Source of the DNA: Myxococcus eversor
GTDB lineage: Bacteria; Myxococcota; Myxococcia; Myxococcales; Myxococcaceae
DNA length: 64,000 nucleotides
Assembly: GCF_010894455.1 (NCBI RefSeq)
Contig: NZ_JAAIXY010000010.1
Span: forward strand, 26,024 to 90,023
Direction of reading: 5' to 3'
Part shown: positions 33,968 to 42,849 of the stretch, one piece after another
Position numbering within the stretch: position 1 is the stretch's first letter
Layout: each line of letters opens with the position of its first letter
Translations under genes and position numbers: made by a program
The notes under the pieces: generated by a model
Told to the model about the DNA's origin: nothing
Seen by the model: the letters and a program-made list of their open reading frames with translations, nothing else
Databases searched by the model: none

Positions 33968-36928
33968 TCAGGCACCGGGGCAGGTCGCGGGCTCCAGGTA
34001 GAAGCCTTCCCACGAGCCCGCGTCAGCGGGATTGCAGATGCCCCCGTTGCCGGCGTTGCCGCTCTGGATGGGCGCGGCGAGGGTGTTCTCCTTCCAGTTG
34101 CGCGCGGTGCCCGTCGACGCTTCGAAGCCATGGCGGTTGCGGCCGCCGTGGACGCCGCACGCGTGGCGGGTGAACGGCTCCGCCGTGCTGAGCGTGGCGT
34201 TCACGGTGAGCTGGTCCGCGACCACCGCCACGTACGCGCCGCTCGCTCCCTTGAGCTTGTACTTCGTGCCGCTCGTGACGAGCTCGAAGACCGCGCCACC
34301 CGCCTGGGTCGTGCTGATGGCGGCCACCTTGCCCGCCCCGTCGACGGTGAGCCAGTTGTCGCTGCGCTCGCTCTGGATGCGGAAGCAGCCCGCGGCGCTG
34401 GTCTCGATGCGGCACGTCGCATCGCAGCCATCGCCCGGCTGGGTGTTCCCATCGTCGCACTGCTCGCCGCTCTCGACGGTGCCGTTGCCGCACACGGGGC
34501 CGGTGCCGCCCCCAGGGCAGCTCACCGGTTCGAGGTAGAAGCCCTCCCAGGTGCCCGCATCGGCCGGGTTGCAGGCGCCGCCGTTGCCGCCGTCACCGCT
34601 CTGGATGGGCCCGTCCGGCGTCGTCTCCTTCCAATGCGGCGCGCTCCCCGCCGACGCCTGGAATCCAACCCGCGTGCGCGCGCCAAAGCCGCAGGGAATC
34701 TGGGTGAAGGACTCCCCGCTGGCGAAGTTGGCGCTCATGGCGAGCTGATTGGTCACCACCGTCAGGAACGCGTCTCCCGAGCCCTTGAGCTTGTACTTCG
34801 CGCCGTTCGGAACGAGCTGGAAGATCTGCCCTCCTGCCTGCGTCGCGCTGCCGGCGACGACCTTGCCCGCGACGTCGACGGTGAGCCACTTGTCGCTGCG
34901 CTCGCTTTGAATCTGGTAGCAGCTCCCGCCCGAAGTCTCCGTGAACGTGGCCGTGTAGGTGGCCGCGCTGGCGGGCGTGGTGAAGGCATGGATTCGCGCG
35001 CCGCCGTCGGACCACGAGGAGAACGCGTAGAACTTTCCGTTCGAGTACTGCGGCGACTCGGCGCCCACCGAGCGCATGACGCCGACCACGCCCGTCGTAT
35101 CGTGCGGCGCGGCGAACGGTTGCCCGTCCATCAATACCTGGAGTCCGCTCGGCACGCTGGTCACCCTGAGCGGTACGGTGACGGGGTGGATGTCGCGATA
35201 CACCGTGTGGGTGAGTCCGATGGAGTCGCGCACCGTGAGCATCAAGCGGTACCAGACATTGGCGGAGCTCTCGCCGATGTTGGGGATGGGCCAGCTTCCA
35301 CTCGTGATGTCGGTGGTATCGGGCATGGCCGGATGCGTGTGGGTATCGTGATGGAAGGCGATGCTCCAGGTCATCGCGCTCGGCGGCAGCGCGCCATCCT
35401 CCAGGTCGCTGGCCGAGCCGGAGAATAGCAGGTCGGTCGCCGCGGTGTAGGTCGCGCCCACGGCCGGCGTCACAATCGTGGCCACCGGCGGTTTGTTGGA
35501 CGTCACCGTCAGCACCGCCTCGGTGCTGGTGGCCGAGCCAATCCCGTTGGTCACGACCACCCGGAAGCGCGCGCCGTTGTCGGCGAGCTGCGCGGCGTTC
35601 AGCACGTAGCTCGTCGAAGTCGCACCGGCGATGTCCACGCCATTGCGCTGCCACCGATAGGTGAGCGGCGGCTCGCCGCTCGCGGACACCGTGAAGGTCG
35701 CCGGAGTGCCGACCGACACCAACGTGCTCGCCGGTTGCTGCGCGATGCTCGGCGGCAGCGAAGCCGTGTAGGCGATGCGACCCACCTGGCCCGCGTTGCG
35801 CGCCAGGTAGTAGAGGGCGCCGTCCGGCCCCACGTCGAGGTCCACCGGCCCCGGGACGGTCGTCGCGAACAGCGAGGTCGCGCCAGTGCTCGGGTTGATG
35901 CGGGAGATCCAATCGTTGGTGAAGTCCGCGTAGAAGTATTGGCCGACGTACGCGCTGGGAAACGCGGAGACCGGTGGGTTGTAGAAGGCCCCGCCGGCGA
36001 TGCAGTTGCCGAAGGCCGTGCCGGAGCCATGTGGGTACGCGAAGAACGGCGGCGTGAGCCCCGGGCGGTTCGTGAAGTAGCCTTCCGTCATCGGCCAGCC
36101 GTAGTTGGCACCGGCCACGCCGCGGTTGATTTCCTCCCAGCCGCCTTCGCCCACGTCGTTGATGAACAGGATGCCCGTGCCGGGCTGGACGTCGAAGGTG
36201 AAGGGGTTGCGCAGCCCCATGGCCCAGGTCGCCTTGGCCAGCCCGGTGGCCGTCGCATAGAACGGATTGTCCGTGGGAATGGTGCCGTCCGAGTTGAAGC
36301 GCAGCATCTTCCCGAGGGGCGTATTCAGGCTCTGCGAGTTGGAAGAGACCGCGTTTTCTCCGACGGAGACGTAGAGCTTGCCGTCGAGGCCAAAGCGGAC
36401 CGCGCCGCCGTTGTGATTGGCGGCGTCGAGCGTCGGAAGGTCGGCGAGCACCAGCTCGCTTCCGGGAACCACGACGTTGCCGTTGGCGGTGAAGCGGCTG
36501 ACTCGATTGTGGATGCTGCCCGCGACGGACGTGTAATAGACATACAGATGATTGTTGCTGGCGAAGTTGGGGTCGAACGCGACGCCCATCAGCCCGCGCT
36601 CGTTGCCGGTGTCCACCGCGAGCGTCAAGAAGGGAGTCGCCAGGAGCTGGCCGTTCTGGACGATGCGCAGCGAGCCGTTCTTCTCCGAGACGAACAGGCG
36701 CCCGTCGGGCGCGAAGGTCATGGTCGTCGGCCCCGAGAGGCCACCGACGAAGACGGAGTCGGCGAAGTTGGCGTCTTGGACGACCGCGCCCGCGCGAGCA
36801 TCCCCGAGCTCCGGTTTCTCCGGCGGCGACTCCATCGAGCAGCCCACGACGAGGGCGAGGACCGCGCACATGACGATGCGCGGACTGGGGCCCCACGCTC
36901 TGACACTCGTTCTCACCTGTGATTGCAT
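33968..36928 (-). CDS. Secreted PQQ-type sugar-dehydrogenase-like propeller lipoprotein with duplicated C-terminal domains
   Basis: The 986-residue protein starts at the ATG at 36928 (GGGAGAAG upstream), not at the frame opening near 37240. A lipoprotein signal ends VVGC. Residues about 45-380 match soluble glucose/sorbosone dehydrogenase propellers (PDGRLFVSEKNGSLRI, NERGLMGVAFDPNF, HNGGAVRFGLDGKLYVSVG, GLRNPFTFD, GYFTNRPG). An Ig-like domain (QPASTLVSVGTPATFTVSA) and further beta domains follow. Two repeats of about 150 residues (CYQIQSERSDKWLTVD and CFRIQSERSDNWLTVD) end the protein and flank a Cys-rich block (CGNGTVESGEQCDDGN) of the DUF4215 type. It probably oxidises a sugar or polysaccharide end while the repeats bind it; activity is inferred. 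Confidence 0.87.
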   Translation of the reverse strand: MQSQVRTSVRAWGPSPRIVMCAVLALVVGCSMESPPEKPELGDARAGAVVQDANFADSVFVGGLSGPTTMTFAPDGRLFVSEKNGSLRIVQNGQLLATPFLTLAVDTGNERGLMGVAFDPNFASNNHLYVYYTSVAGSIHNRVSRFTANGNVVVPGSELVLADLPTLDAANHNGGAVRFGLDGKLYVSVGENAVSSNSQSLNTPLGKMLRFNSDGTIPTDNPFYATATGLAKATWAMGLRNPFTFDVQPGTGILFINDVGEGGWEEINRGVAGANYGWPMTEGYFTNRPGLTPPFFAYPHGSGTAFGNCIAGGAFYNPPVSAFPSAYVGQYFYADFTNDWISRINPSTGATSLFATTVPGPVDLDVGPDGALYYLARNAGQVGRIAYTASLPPSIAQQPASTLVSVGTPATFTVSASGEPPLTYRWQRNGVDIAGATSTSYVLNAAQLADNGARFRVVVTNGIGSATSTEAVLTVTSNKPPVATIVTPAVGATYTAATDLLFSGSASDLEDGALPPSAMTWSIAFHHDTHTHPAMPDTTDITSGSWPIPNIGESSANVWYRLMLTVRDSIGLTHTVYRDIHPVTVPLRVTSVPSGLQVLMDGQPFAAPHDTTGVVGVMRSVGAESPQYSNGKFYAFSSWSDGGARIHAFTTPASAATYTATFTETSGGSCYQIQSERSDKWLTVDVAGKVVAGSATQAGGQIFQLVPNGAKYKLKGSGDAFLTVVTNQLAMSANFASGESFTQIPCGFGARTRVGFQASAGSAPHWKETTPDGPIQSGDGGNGGACNPADAGTWEGFYLEPVSCPGGGTGPVCGNGTVESGEQCDDGNTQPGDGCDATCRIETSAAGCFRIQSERSDNWLTVDGAGKVAAISTTQAGGAVFELVTSGTKYKLKGASGAYVAVVADQLTVNATLSTAEPFTRHACGVHGGRNRHGFEASTGTARNWKENTLAAPIQSGNAGNGGICNPADAGSWEGFYLEPATCPGA

Positions 36929-37379
36929 CGCGGCTTCTCCCGGTTGAACAGGCTCACACGGCCCAGGGACTGCGTGAGCGCTGGTGGTGGTGCTGTCCGG
37001 TTTTACATCGAAAACCTGTTTGTCTGAGCGACATATCAAGTCTCTCAATTCTTGGATGTAAGGGCGCGTGCACTTAGACAGGCGGTTCCGTCGTGTGCTG
37101 CTGGAACCTTGAACCCAAGGAAGAAGGCGAGTGATGCGAAGGGCTCTGTCACGAGCAGGTGACAGAGTCATGTCTGCCCGACGAGAGGTTCGAGGGCGTC
37201 CATCCCAATCGGACGTACATCCTCGCCACGGGCAGCTCACACAAGGTGATGAAGGACAAGGAGCAGGTGGCTCTTGATGCCATCATGGCAATCATTGACC
37301 GCTCCAGCAGACAAGAGCCGGACACGCTCGACGGTGGAGTGAGTCCTTGCCTGGCTCCAGCAGGTCTGGGCGCGGGGCG
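36929..37379. other. Intergenic stretch with possible hydrolase remnant
   Basis: From 36929 to about 37140 the sequence is relatively AT-rich and must hold the promoter of the minus-strand propeller gene. TTACATC (near 37005) and GATGTAA (near 37056) form a widely spaced inverted pair. No complete gene is seen. The right part carries the remnant listed at 37159-37320. Confidence 0.5.
37159..37320 (+). pseudogene. Possible 3' remnant of an alpha/beta hydrolase gene
   Basis: The frame reads DERFEGVHPNRTYILATG, then SSHKVMKDKEQVALDAIMAIIDR. A histidine preceded by small residues and followed by KDxEQVxxDAI resembles the last strand, catalytic His and final helix of alpha/beta hydrolases. Nothing of the nucleophile half is present upstream. 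The frame drifts on without family sequence to 37491, overlapping the convergent gene. The resemblance is short and could be chance. Confidence 0.35.
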
Positions 37380-38225
37380 TCACTCCCACGCGGACAACAG
37401 GTCGAAGTCCTTGGCGGAGAAGCGGCCTGTCTCCAGGCCATTGGTCACCCACGCGGCCTCGAGCCGCAGCGACTCACGCAGGTTCCGGTAGGCCTGGACG
37501 TCGCTGAGACTGGGGGCCACGCCGCCGCCGATGTCATCCACTGTCTCGGGTGTCGTCCACATCCGGTCCCCTGGCTTCCGGTCGAACATGAAGTTGTGGT
37601 TGTGGACGTGGGCCACCAGCCTGAAGCCGCGCGCGATGTCCTGGGCCACCCGCTCCGTCACCTCTGACCGGAGCTTTCCTCCCACGTGGTCCGCGCCGGA
37701 GAAATAGACGCGCACCCGTTCCGGGCCGCGCAGGACGTAGGCGTGGAACTCGGTGGGGTGCTCCAGCATGGGGAAGCGCCGGGCCTGCCGTTGGAAGAGC
37801 CTCCACTCCAGGCAGGAGCTGGGGCCGACCGCGCCGGCGCTCCCGTCGAGCACGCGGGCGCTGTTCTCCGCCTCGCGCCGGGCGACGTCCTTCCGGGCCG
37901 CGAAGCGCGCCTGCGAGCGCTCCAGGAGGGCGCGCTGCACGAGCGCGGGTTCGCCGAGCCGGGTGCGCAGGGCCTCCCGGTAGCGCTGGCGCTCCGCGTC
38001 CTCGGGCGCGTCCGCCCACCACGCGGGGGTGTCGGGAAAGTCGAAGACCTCATGCCGCTCGCCGGGAAGGGGCTTCCCCTCCACCGCGATGACCTCCGTG
38101 GGCTGCTCGGTGAGCTCGCAAGGCATCTGCGCGGCCGTGGGGTGGCTCGTTCGACATGCGGGGGCCGACAGTCCGAGGAGGAGGGCGGCTCCGAAGCAGA
38201 GGTGTCTTCGCATGAGCGCGAGCAT
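37380..38225 (-). CDS. Lipoprotein with possible JAMM/MPN-like metal motif
   Basis: The 281-residue protein starts at the ATG at 38225, with GGAGG seven bases upstream, rather than far upstream where the frame opens. A lipoprotein signal ends LSAPAC. Near the C terminus HVHNHN is followed 24 residues later by PSLSD. Together with an upstream glutamate they recall the E...HxH...SxxD pattern of JAMM metalloproteases, though the usual HxH to SxxD distance is much shorter. The middle is charged and helical. A truncated double-CXXCG gene ends 24 bases upstream on the same strand. Family assignment is tentative. Confidence 0.75.
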   Translation of the reverse strand: MLALMRRHLCFGAALLLGLSAPACRTSHPTAAQMPCELTEQPTEVIAVEGKPLPGERHEVFDFPDTPAWWADAPEDAERQRYREALRTRLGEPALVQRALLERSQARFAARKDVARREAENSARVLDGSAGAVGPSSCLEWRLFQRQARRFPMLEHPTEFHAYVLRGPERVRVYFSGADHVGGKLRSEVTERVAQDIARGFRLVAHVHNHNFMFDRKPGDRMWTTPETVDDIGGGVAPSLSDVQAYRNLRESLRLEAAWVTNGLETGRFSAKDFDLLSAWE

Positions 38226-38248
38226 ACGGGGGCCTCCGATTCCACACG

Positions 38249-38497
38249 TCAGGGACGGAATGCGTCCGCGAAGCGCTCGGAGATGATGAGGTCCGAGCCG
38301 GCGCCGCTGGACTGGATGAAGTCGCCGGGCGCGGCTCCGTTCAGCCGCGGCTCGACCCGGTAGGGAGGAAGCCACGTCCGCATCCCAACGACGCCCCCGC
38401 ACTCCTGGCACCGCTTCGCATCCGGCAACCCATACCCCTCCAGTTGAGGGGAGGGGCCCGTGGCTGGACTCTCGCCAAAGAAATGTGGACCCCTCAT
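38249..38497 (-). pseudogene. Truncated double-CXXCG family gene (Myxococcus paralogue / SitI-like)
   Basis: From an ATG at 38497 the 82-residue frame reads through GYGLPDAKRCQECGG, LPPYRVEP, GDFI and DLIISERFADAFRP and stops. This order (CxxCG, LPPY, GDF, SERFADAFR) resembles the first half of the Myxococcus double-CXXCG paralogue family, some members of which are immunity partners of exchanged toxins. Family members are usually well over twice this length and have a second CxxCG, absent here. The frame ends just where the next gene's leader begins, so the 3' half looks deleted. Recognition is from memory of the family pattern. Confidence 0.5.
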
Positions 38498-38573
38498 GGT
38501 GGAGAGTCCTGCCGGCCGCGCGTACCTTGGGACCATCAACGCCGCGCGAATCGCGGCCACCCCAGGAGTCGAC

Positions 38574-39317
38574 ATGAAGACGGTGCTCATCACGGGTTGT
38601 TCCTCTGGCTACGGACTCGAGACCGCGCGCTACTTCCACGAGAAGGGCTGGAACGTGGTCGCCACCATGCGCACGCCGCGCGAGGACGTCCTCCCGCGTT
38701 CGGACCGGCTGCGCGTGGTGCCGCTCGACGTGACGAAGCCCGAGAGCATCGCCGCGGCGCTGGAGGCGAGCGGGCCCATCGACGTGCTCGTCAACAACGC
38801 GGGCCTCGGGCTGATGGGTGCCTTCGAGGCCACGCCGATGGCCACGGTGCGCGACGTGTTCGAGACCAACGTCTTCGGGGTGATGGCGATGACGCAGGCG
38901 GTGCTGCCCCAGTTTCGCGCACGCAAGTCGGGCGTGGTCGTGAACGTGACGTCCAGCGCGACGCTGGCGCCGATGCCACTGGTGGCCGTGTACACCGCGA
39001 GCAAGGTGGCCATCGAGGGATTCACCGCGTCGCTCGCGTTCGAGCTCGAAGCCTTCAACCTGCGCGTGAAACTCGTCGAGCCGGGCTATGGCCCGAGCAC
39101 CCGCTTCACGAGCAACGGAAGCGCCCGCATGGAGGGGCTGTTCCCCGAGCCGTACGCGCCTTTCGCGCAGCGCATCTTCGCCGCCTTCGGGCAGCCGGCG
39201 GCGGTGACGCGCGAGTCCGACGTGGCCGAAGGCGTCTGGCTCGCCGCGAACGACACGTCGGGGACGCTCCGTTTCCCAGCGGGGCCCGACGCGGTCGCGC
39301 TGGCCCGGTCGGCGTGA
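38574..39317 (+). CDS. Short-chain dehydrogenase/reductase
   Basis: The 247-residue protein starts MKTVLITGCSSGYGLETAR at the ATG at 38574, with AGGAG five bases upstream; the frame's earlier start at 38460 would overlap the CXXCG remnant. It carries TGCSSGYG, VNNAGLG, the serine in VTSSATLAPM and YTASK. The sequence fits the subgroup of SDRs that act on steroid- or retinol-like and other hydrophobic carbonyls, but the substrate cannot be fixed. It is convergent with the large histidine kinase gene. Confidence 0.92.
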   Translation: MKTVLITGCSSGYGLETARYFHEKGWNVVATMRTPREDVLPRSDRLRVVPLDVTKPESIAAALEASGPIDVLVNNAGLGLMGAFEATPMATVRDVFETNVFGVMAMTQAVLPQFRARKSGVVVNVTSSATLAPMPLVAVYTASKVAIEGFTASLAFELEAFNLRVKLVEPGYGPSTRFTSNGSARMEGLFPEPYAPFAQRIFAAFGQPAAVTRESDVAEGVWLAANDTSGTLRFPAGPDAVALARSA

Positions 39318-39357
39318 GCGGGCCTGGCGCGGGTGCGTCAGCCGGCGTGGACCGGGG

Positions 39358-42042
39358 CTACTCGAACACCCTGGGCCGCTTGGGCCAGTAGATGTGGAAC
39401 GCCGCCCCGGCTCCCAGCGTGGACTCCACGGCCACGCGCCCACCTCGCGTCTCGACGATCTTCTTCACCACCGACAGGCCAATCCCCGTTCCCTCGACCT
39501 TGTCGCGCGCTTCCAGGGTCTGGAAGATGCCCCAGATGCGGTCGTGGAACTGCGGATCGATTCCAGGGCCGTTGTCCTTCACCGTGAAGTCGTGGAAGGC
39601 CCCCGCGTCGGTGCAGGTGACCTCGATGCGTGAGTCCGTCCTTCCCGCATGCTTGAGGGCGTTGCTCATCAGGTTCATGAACACCTGCTGGAGCGGCACC
39701 CGTTCCGCCTGGAGCGTGGGCATCCCCGCGCCGACGACGATGGTCGCTTCGGCGGGGGGCGCGAGGAGGTCGCGGCTCTCCATCAGCAGCACCCTCACGT
39801 CCACCGTCTCCAGCTTCTCGCGAATCCGGCTGACGCGCGAATAGCTCAGGATGCCGTTGATCAACGCCTCCATCCGGTGAACGCGCCCCCGCAGGAGGCG
39901 CATCTGCCCGCGCGTCTCCTCGGTCATCGTGTCCGCGAGCCCTTCTTCAATCCACTCCGACAGGCTGGAGATGCCGCGCAGCGGGGCCTTCAGGTCGTGC
40001 GACGCGACGTAGGCGAACTGGTCGAGGTCCTGGTTGGTGATCTCCAGCTCTTCGCGGAGCCGCTCCGCGCGCTGGCGGGCGCGGACCTGGTCGGTCACCT
40101 CGAAGGCGACCACCGCGATGCCTTCGACTGTTCCGGAGGAGTCATAGATGGGCTGGTAGATGAAGTTGAAGAAGCAGTCCTGGACCACGCCCTGGCGCAG
40201 GACCGGGACCTGCAACTCGTTCCCGAAGAACGGCTCTCCAGTCAGGTACACCCGGTCGAGCAACGGAACAATCTGCTCATGCAGTTCGGGCAGTGCCTCG
40301 CGCACGGGCTTGCCCGCGATGTCGCGATCTCCGATGAGCTGGACGTAGCGCGGATTCGCGAACTCGAAGACATGGTCGCGCCCGCGCATGACGCAGATGC
40401 CCGCCGGGGCCTGCATGAACAGAGACTCCAGGCGCGAGCGCTGCCGCTCGGCCTCCGCGAGCGCGGCCTGCTCCCGGGCAAGCAGCAGCGTCCGCTCGTC
40501 CTCGACGCGTTTGCGCTCGATGCCGACCGCGATGGAGTTGGCCACGGATGCCAGGACGACCATCGTCTCCGGAGCGAGCGCCTTCTTCGAGAACAGCGCC
40601 AGCACCCCCGTCAGATTGCCGTCGACGATGAGCGGATGGCCGGCGAAGGACCGCATCCCCTCGTGCGCCGCCCAGGCGGGGTCGCCCACGCGCGGGTCGT
40701 TCAGCACGTCATTCGTGAGGTGCGGCTCGCGGGTCTGGGCAATCTCCAGGACGCCGACTGGCACCCCGCCGTGTGCGCCCTCCAGAGAGGTATCGAGTCC
40801 GGCACTCGCCTGGAGCTCGAGCATGCCCCCCGGCGGGTCGAGCACCCAGATGCGGGCGAAGGCCGCGTCCACGTGTGTCACGAGCGCCTCACAGCACCGC
40901 CGGAGCTGCTCGTGAAGCGAGGCCAGGCTGGTCAGCGCCGCGCCGATGTCCGCTCCGAGCTGCGCATGTCGCGTATTCGCGCGGGCCTCTTCATAGACCT
41001 TCGCGCTCGACAAGGTCGTCGCGATGTGACCGGCGGCGAGGTCGAAGAAGTCCCGGTAGGCGTCATCCAGCAGGCGGCGCGGGCTGACGCCCATCACGAC
41101 GAAGCCCTGGAGCGAGTTCTCTCCCGAGCGGAACAGCGGGTGCACCATGGCCTCCCGGGCCGGCTCCGGCCACCCACCCCCAGGCCAGGGTCCGAGCGGC
41201 TCGGAGCAGGCCACGCGCACGGGGCGCTGCGTGCGGGCGACCTCGGCGAAGGGCCAGAGGCCGACTTCCCCCTCTCTGAGTTCGATTCGCGCGGGGCTCG
41301 AAGGTCCACCCTCCTCGAGGCCCAGGGTGGCCGCGAGGCGCACCTCCGTTTCATTGGGCTCGAGCAGGTACATCAGCGCGAACGACACGTCGTGCTGTCC
41401 CGTGGAGAGCGTCCGCATCGACTGCGCGCAGGCCTCCTCCACGGTGGCGGTCGGCGCCGCGGCCGTCTGTGCCCCCAGGGCGCGCAGGAGCCGGAGCCGT
41501 CGCTCGCTCAAGAGCCGCGGCGTCGTCTCGGCACAGGCACAGAAGATTCCTCCGACACTCCCATCCTCGTTCCAGAGGGGCGCATAGGAGAACGTGAAGT
41601 AGGTCTCTTCCAGGTACCCGTTGCGCGTCATCATCAACGGGAAGTCTTCCGACCAGGTCGCCTTGCCGGTGGCGCGCACCCCTTCGAGCATCGGGCCGAT
41701 GACGTCCCAGATCTCCCCCCAGCACTCGCGCCCGGGGCGGCCCAGGAACTGGGGGTGCTTGTGCACGCCGAGGATGGGGCGATAGGCGTCGTTGTAGAAA
41801 CGCGCGAACTCGGGCCCCCACCAGATTTCGATGGGATGGCGCGAGGCCAGGCAGATGCTGACCGCCGTGCGCAGGCTCTGCGGCCACTCTTCCACGGGGC
41901 CCACCGGGCAGCTCGCCCAGTCGAACTCCCGCATCCGGCGGGCCATCTCTCCATCCCCCGCGAGAAAGGGGGCGTCGAGGGAGGGCGCCGCTTCCGCGAG
42001 GACGTCGCTGTGATTCATGTCTCGCATCGCTGGGTATCGCAC
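39358..42042 (-). CDS. Soluble PAS/GAF sensor histidine kinase
   Basis: The protein has up to 894 residues from a GTG at 42042 with GGAAG upstream; ATGs at 42027 and 42018 are also possible. There are no membrane helices. Domains: an N-terminal PAS-like domain (PVGPVEEWPQSLRTAVSICLASRHPIEIWWGPEF, about 45-185), two GAF domains (about 190-510), a second PAS (FEFANPRYVQLIGDRD, about 530-650), the dimerisation/phosphorylation helix YVASHDLKAPLRGIS with His near residue 682, and an intact ATPase domain (NLMSNALKHA, DNGPGID, GTGIGLSVVKKI). It lies 31 bases after a single-domain receiver gene on the same strand, so they should work as a pair. The stimulus is unknown. Confidence 0.93.
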   Translation of the reverse strand: MRYPAMRDMNHSDVLAEAAPSLDAPFLAGDGEMARRMREFDWASCPVGPVEEWPQSLRTAVSICLASRHPIEIWWGPEFARFYNDAYRPILGVHKHPQFLGRPGRECWGEIWDVIGPMLEGVRATGKATWSEDFPLMMTRNGYLEETYFTFSYAPLWNEDGSVGGIFCACAETTPRLLSERRLRLLRALGAQTAAAPTATVEEACAQSMRTLSTGQHDVSFALMYLLEPNETEVRLAATLGLEEGGPSSPARIELREGEVGLWPFAEVARTQRPVRVACSEPLGPWPGGGWPEPAREAMVHPLFRSGENSLQGFVVMGVSPRRLLDDAYRDFFDLAAGHIATTLSSAKVYEEARANTRHAQLGADIGAALTSLASLHEQLRRCCEALVTHVDAAFARIWVLDPPGGMLELQASAGLDTSLEGAHGGVPVGVLEIAQTREPHLTNDVLNDPRVGDPAWAAHEGMRSFAGHPLIVDGNLTGVLALFSKKALAPETMVVLASVANSIAVGIERKRVEDERTLLLAREQAALAEAERQRSRLESLFMQAPAGICVMRGRDHVFEFANPRYVQLIGDRDIAGKPVREALPELHEQIVPLLDRVYLTGEPFFGNELQVPVLRQGVVQDCFFNFIYQPIYDSSGTVEGIAVVAFEVTDQVRARQRAERLREELEITNQDLDQFAYVASHDLKAPLRGISSLSEWIEEGLADTMTEETRGQMRLLRGRVHRMEALINGILSYSRVSRIREKLETVDVRVLLMESRDLLAPPAEATIVVGAGMPTLQAERVPLQQVFMNLMSNALKHAGRTDSRIEVTCTDAGAFHDFTVKDNGPGIDPQFHDRIWGIFQTLEARDKVEGTGIGLSVVKKIVETRGGRVAVESTLGAGAAFHIYWPKRPRVFE

Positions 42043-42073
42043 TTCCGCCCGGCCACCGTGGCGCGGTGGCGGC

Positions 42074-42502
42074 TCAGGGCATCTCCACCAGGGTCCAGTA
42101 CTTGTTGAGCGTGGCCATCACCTCCACGAAGCTGATGAACGTCACCGGCTTGAGCAGGTAGCCCGCGACATTGAGGTTGTAGGCGTCAATCTTGTCGCGC
42201 TCGTTGGCCGACGTAGTCAGCACCACCACCGAGGTCGCCTTCAGCTCCGGGTCCGCGCGCAGGGCCCGCAGGAACTCGATGCCGTTCATCTTCGGCAGGT
42301 TGAGGTCCAGCAGCACCAGCCGGCGCCCTTCGGGGACCGTCCCGTTGCGCAGCGCCTCCAACCCCTCGAGCCCGTTGGAGGCCACGTAGAGCGGGTTGGC
42401 GATGTGGTTCTTCTGGAAGGCCCGGCGGACGTTCATCACGTCCACCTCGTCATCCTCGATGAGGAGGATGTTCAGGGTCTTGTCGTTCTTGTCGCCGACC
42501 AT
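42074..42502 (-). CDS. Single-domain response regulator (Rcp1-like)
   Basis: The 142-residue protein is a receiver domain and nothing more. ILLIEDDEVDVMNVRRAF carries the acidic pair, LLDLNLPKMNG the phospho-acceptor Asp, VVVLTTS the conserved Thr/Ser and LKPV the Lys. Rcp1-like receivers of this type are normally paired with soluble PAS/GAF or phytochrome-like kinases that use the SHDLKAPLR phosphorylation helix, as found in the next gene. It is first in a two-gene operon and has no output domain, so it probably acts by protein contact or in a relay. Confidence 0.94.
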   Translation of the reverse strand: MVGDKNDKTLNILLIEDDEVDVMNVRRAFQKNHIANPLYVASNGLEGLEALRNGTVPEGRRLVLLDLNLPKMNGIEFLRALRADPELKATSVVVLTTSANERDKIDAYNLNVAGYLLKPVTFISFVEVMATLNKYWTLVEMP

Positions 42503-42849
42503 GGGTGCGTCATCCAGTCCTGTTGAGCCCGCGGGGGGCGCGCCTCGATTCGGGGGGCCCGAGGGGGCACCCTTCTAGCGTCCACCGTTTTGTCCCTGGC
42601 AACGTCTCGAGCCGTCCTGTTCCCTTCCTGACAGGTGCCGTGGAGCCCTGCCCGGCCGATGGGTGACCGGGCCGGCGAGCGCCTCCGGGCGCTTGTGCTC
42701 CGAGGGGGCTCGGGAGCCATTGTTCAAGACTCAACCCGCGCTCCGCACGAAACCCGCGAAGCCCACCGCATCCCATGCCTTAACTTGAGTGCCGTCGTGT
42801 GACGGATGTATCGCGGTGAGCCGCCGCGGCCCGCGCCAGATATCTCTTC
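42503..42849. other. Divergent promoter region between two signalling operons
   Basis: These 347 bases separate the receiver gene (minus) and the small kinase gene (plus). Open frames in this stretch lack recognisable motifs. TATCTC lies three bases before the ATG at 42850. No strong palindrome was found. Confidence 0.5.

Noticed and set aside
39649..42108. Plus-strand frame of about 819 codons opposite the PAS/GAF kinase
   Set aside because: No recognisable motif, and kinase motifs on the minus strand cover the whole span.
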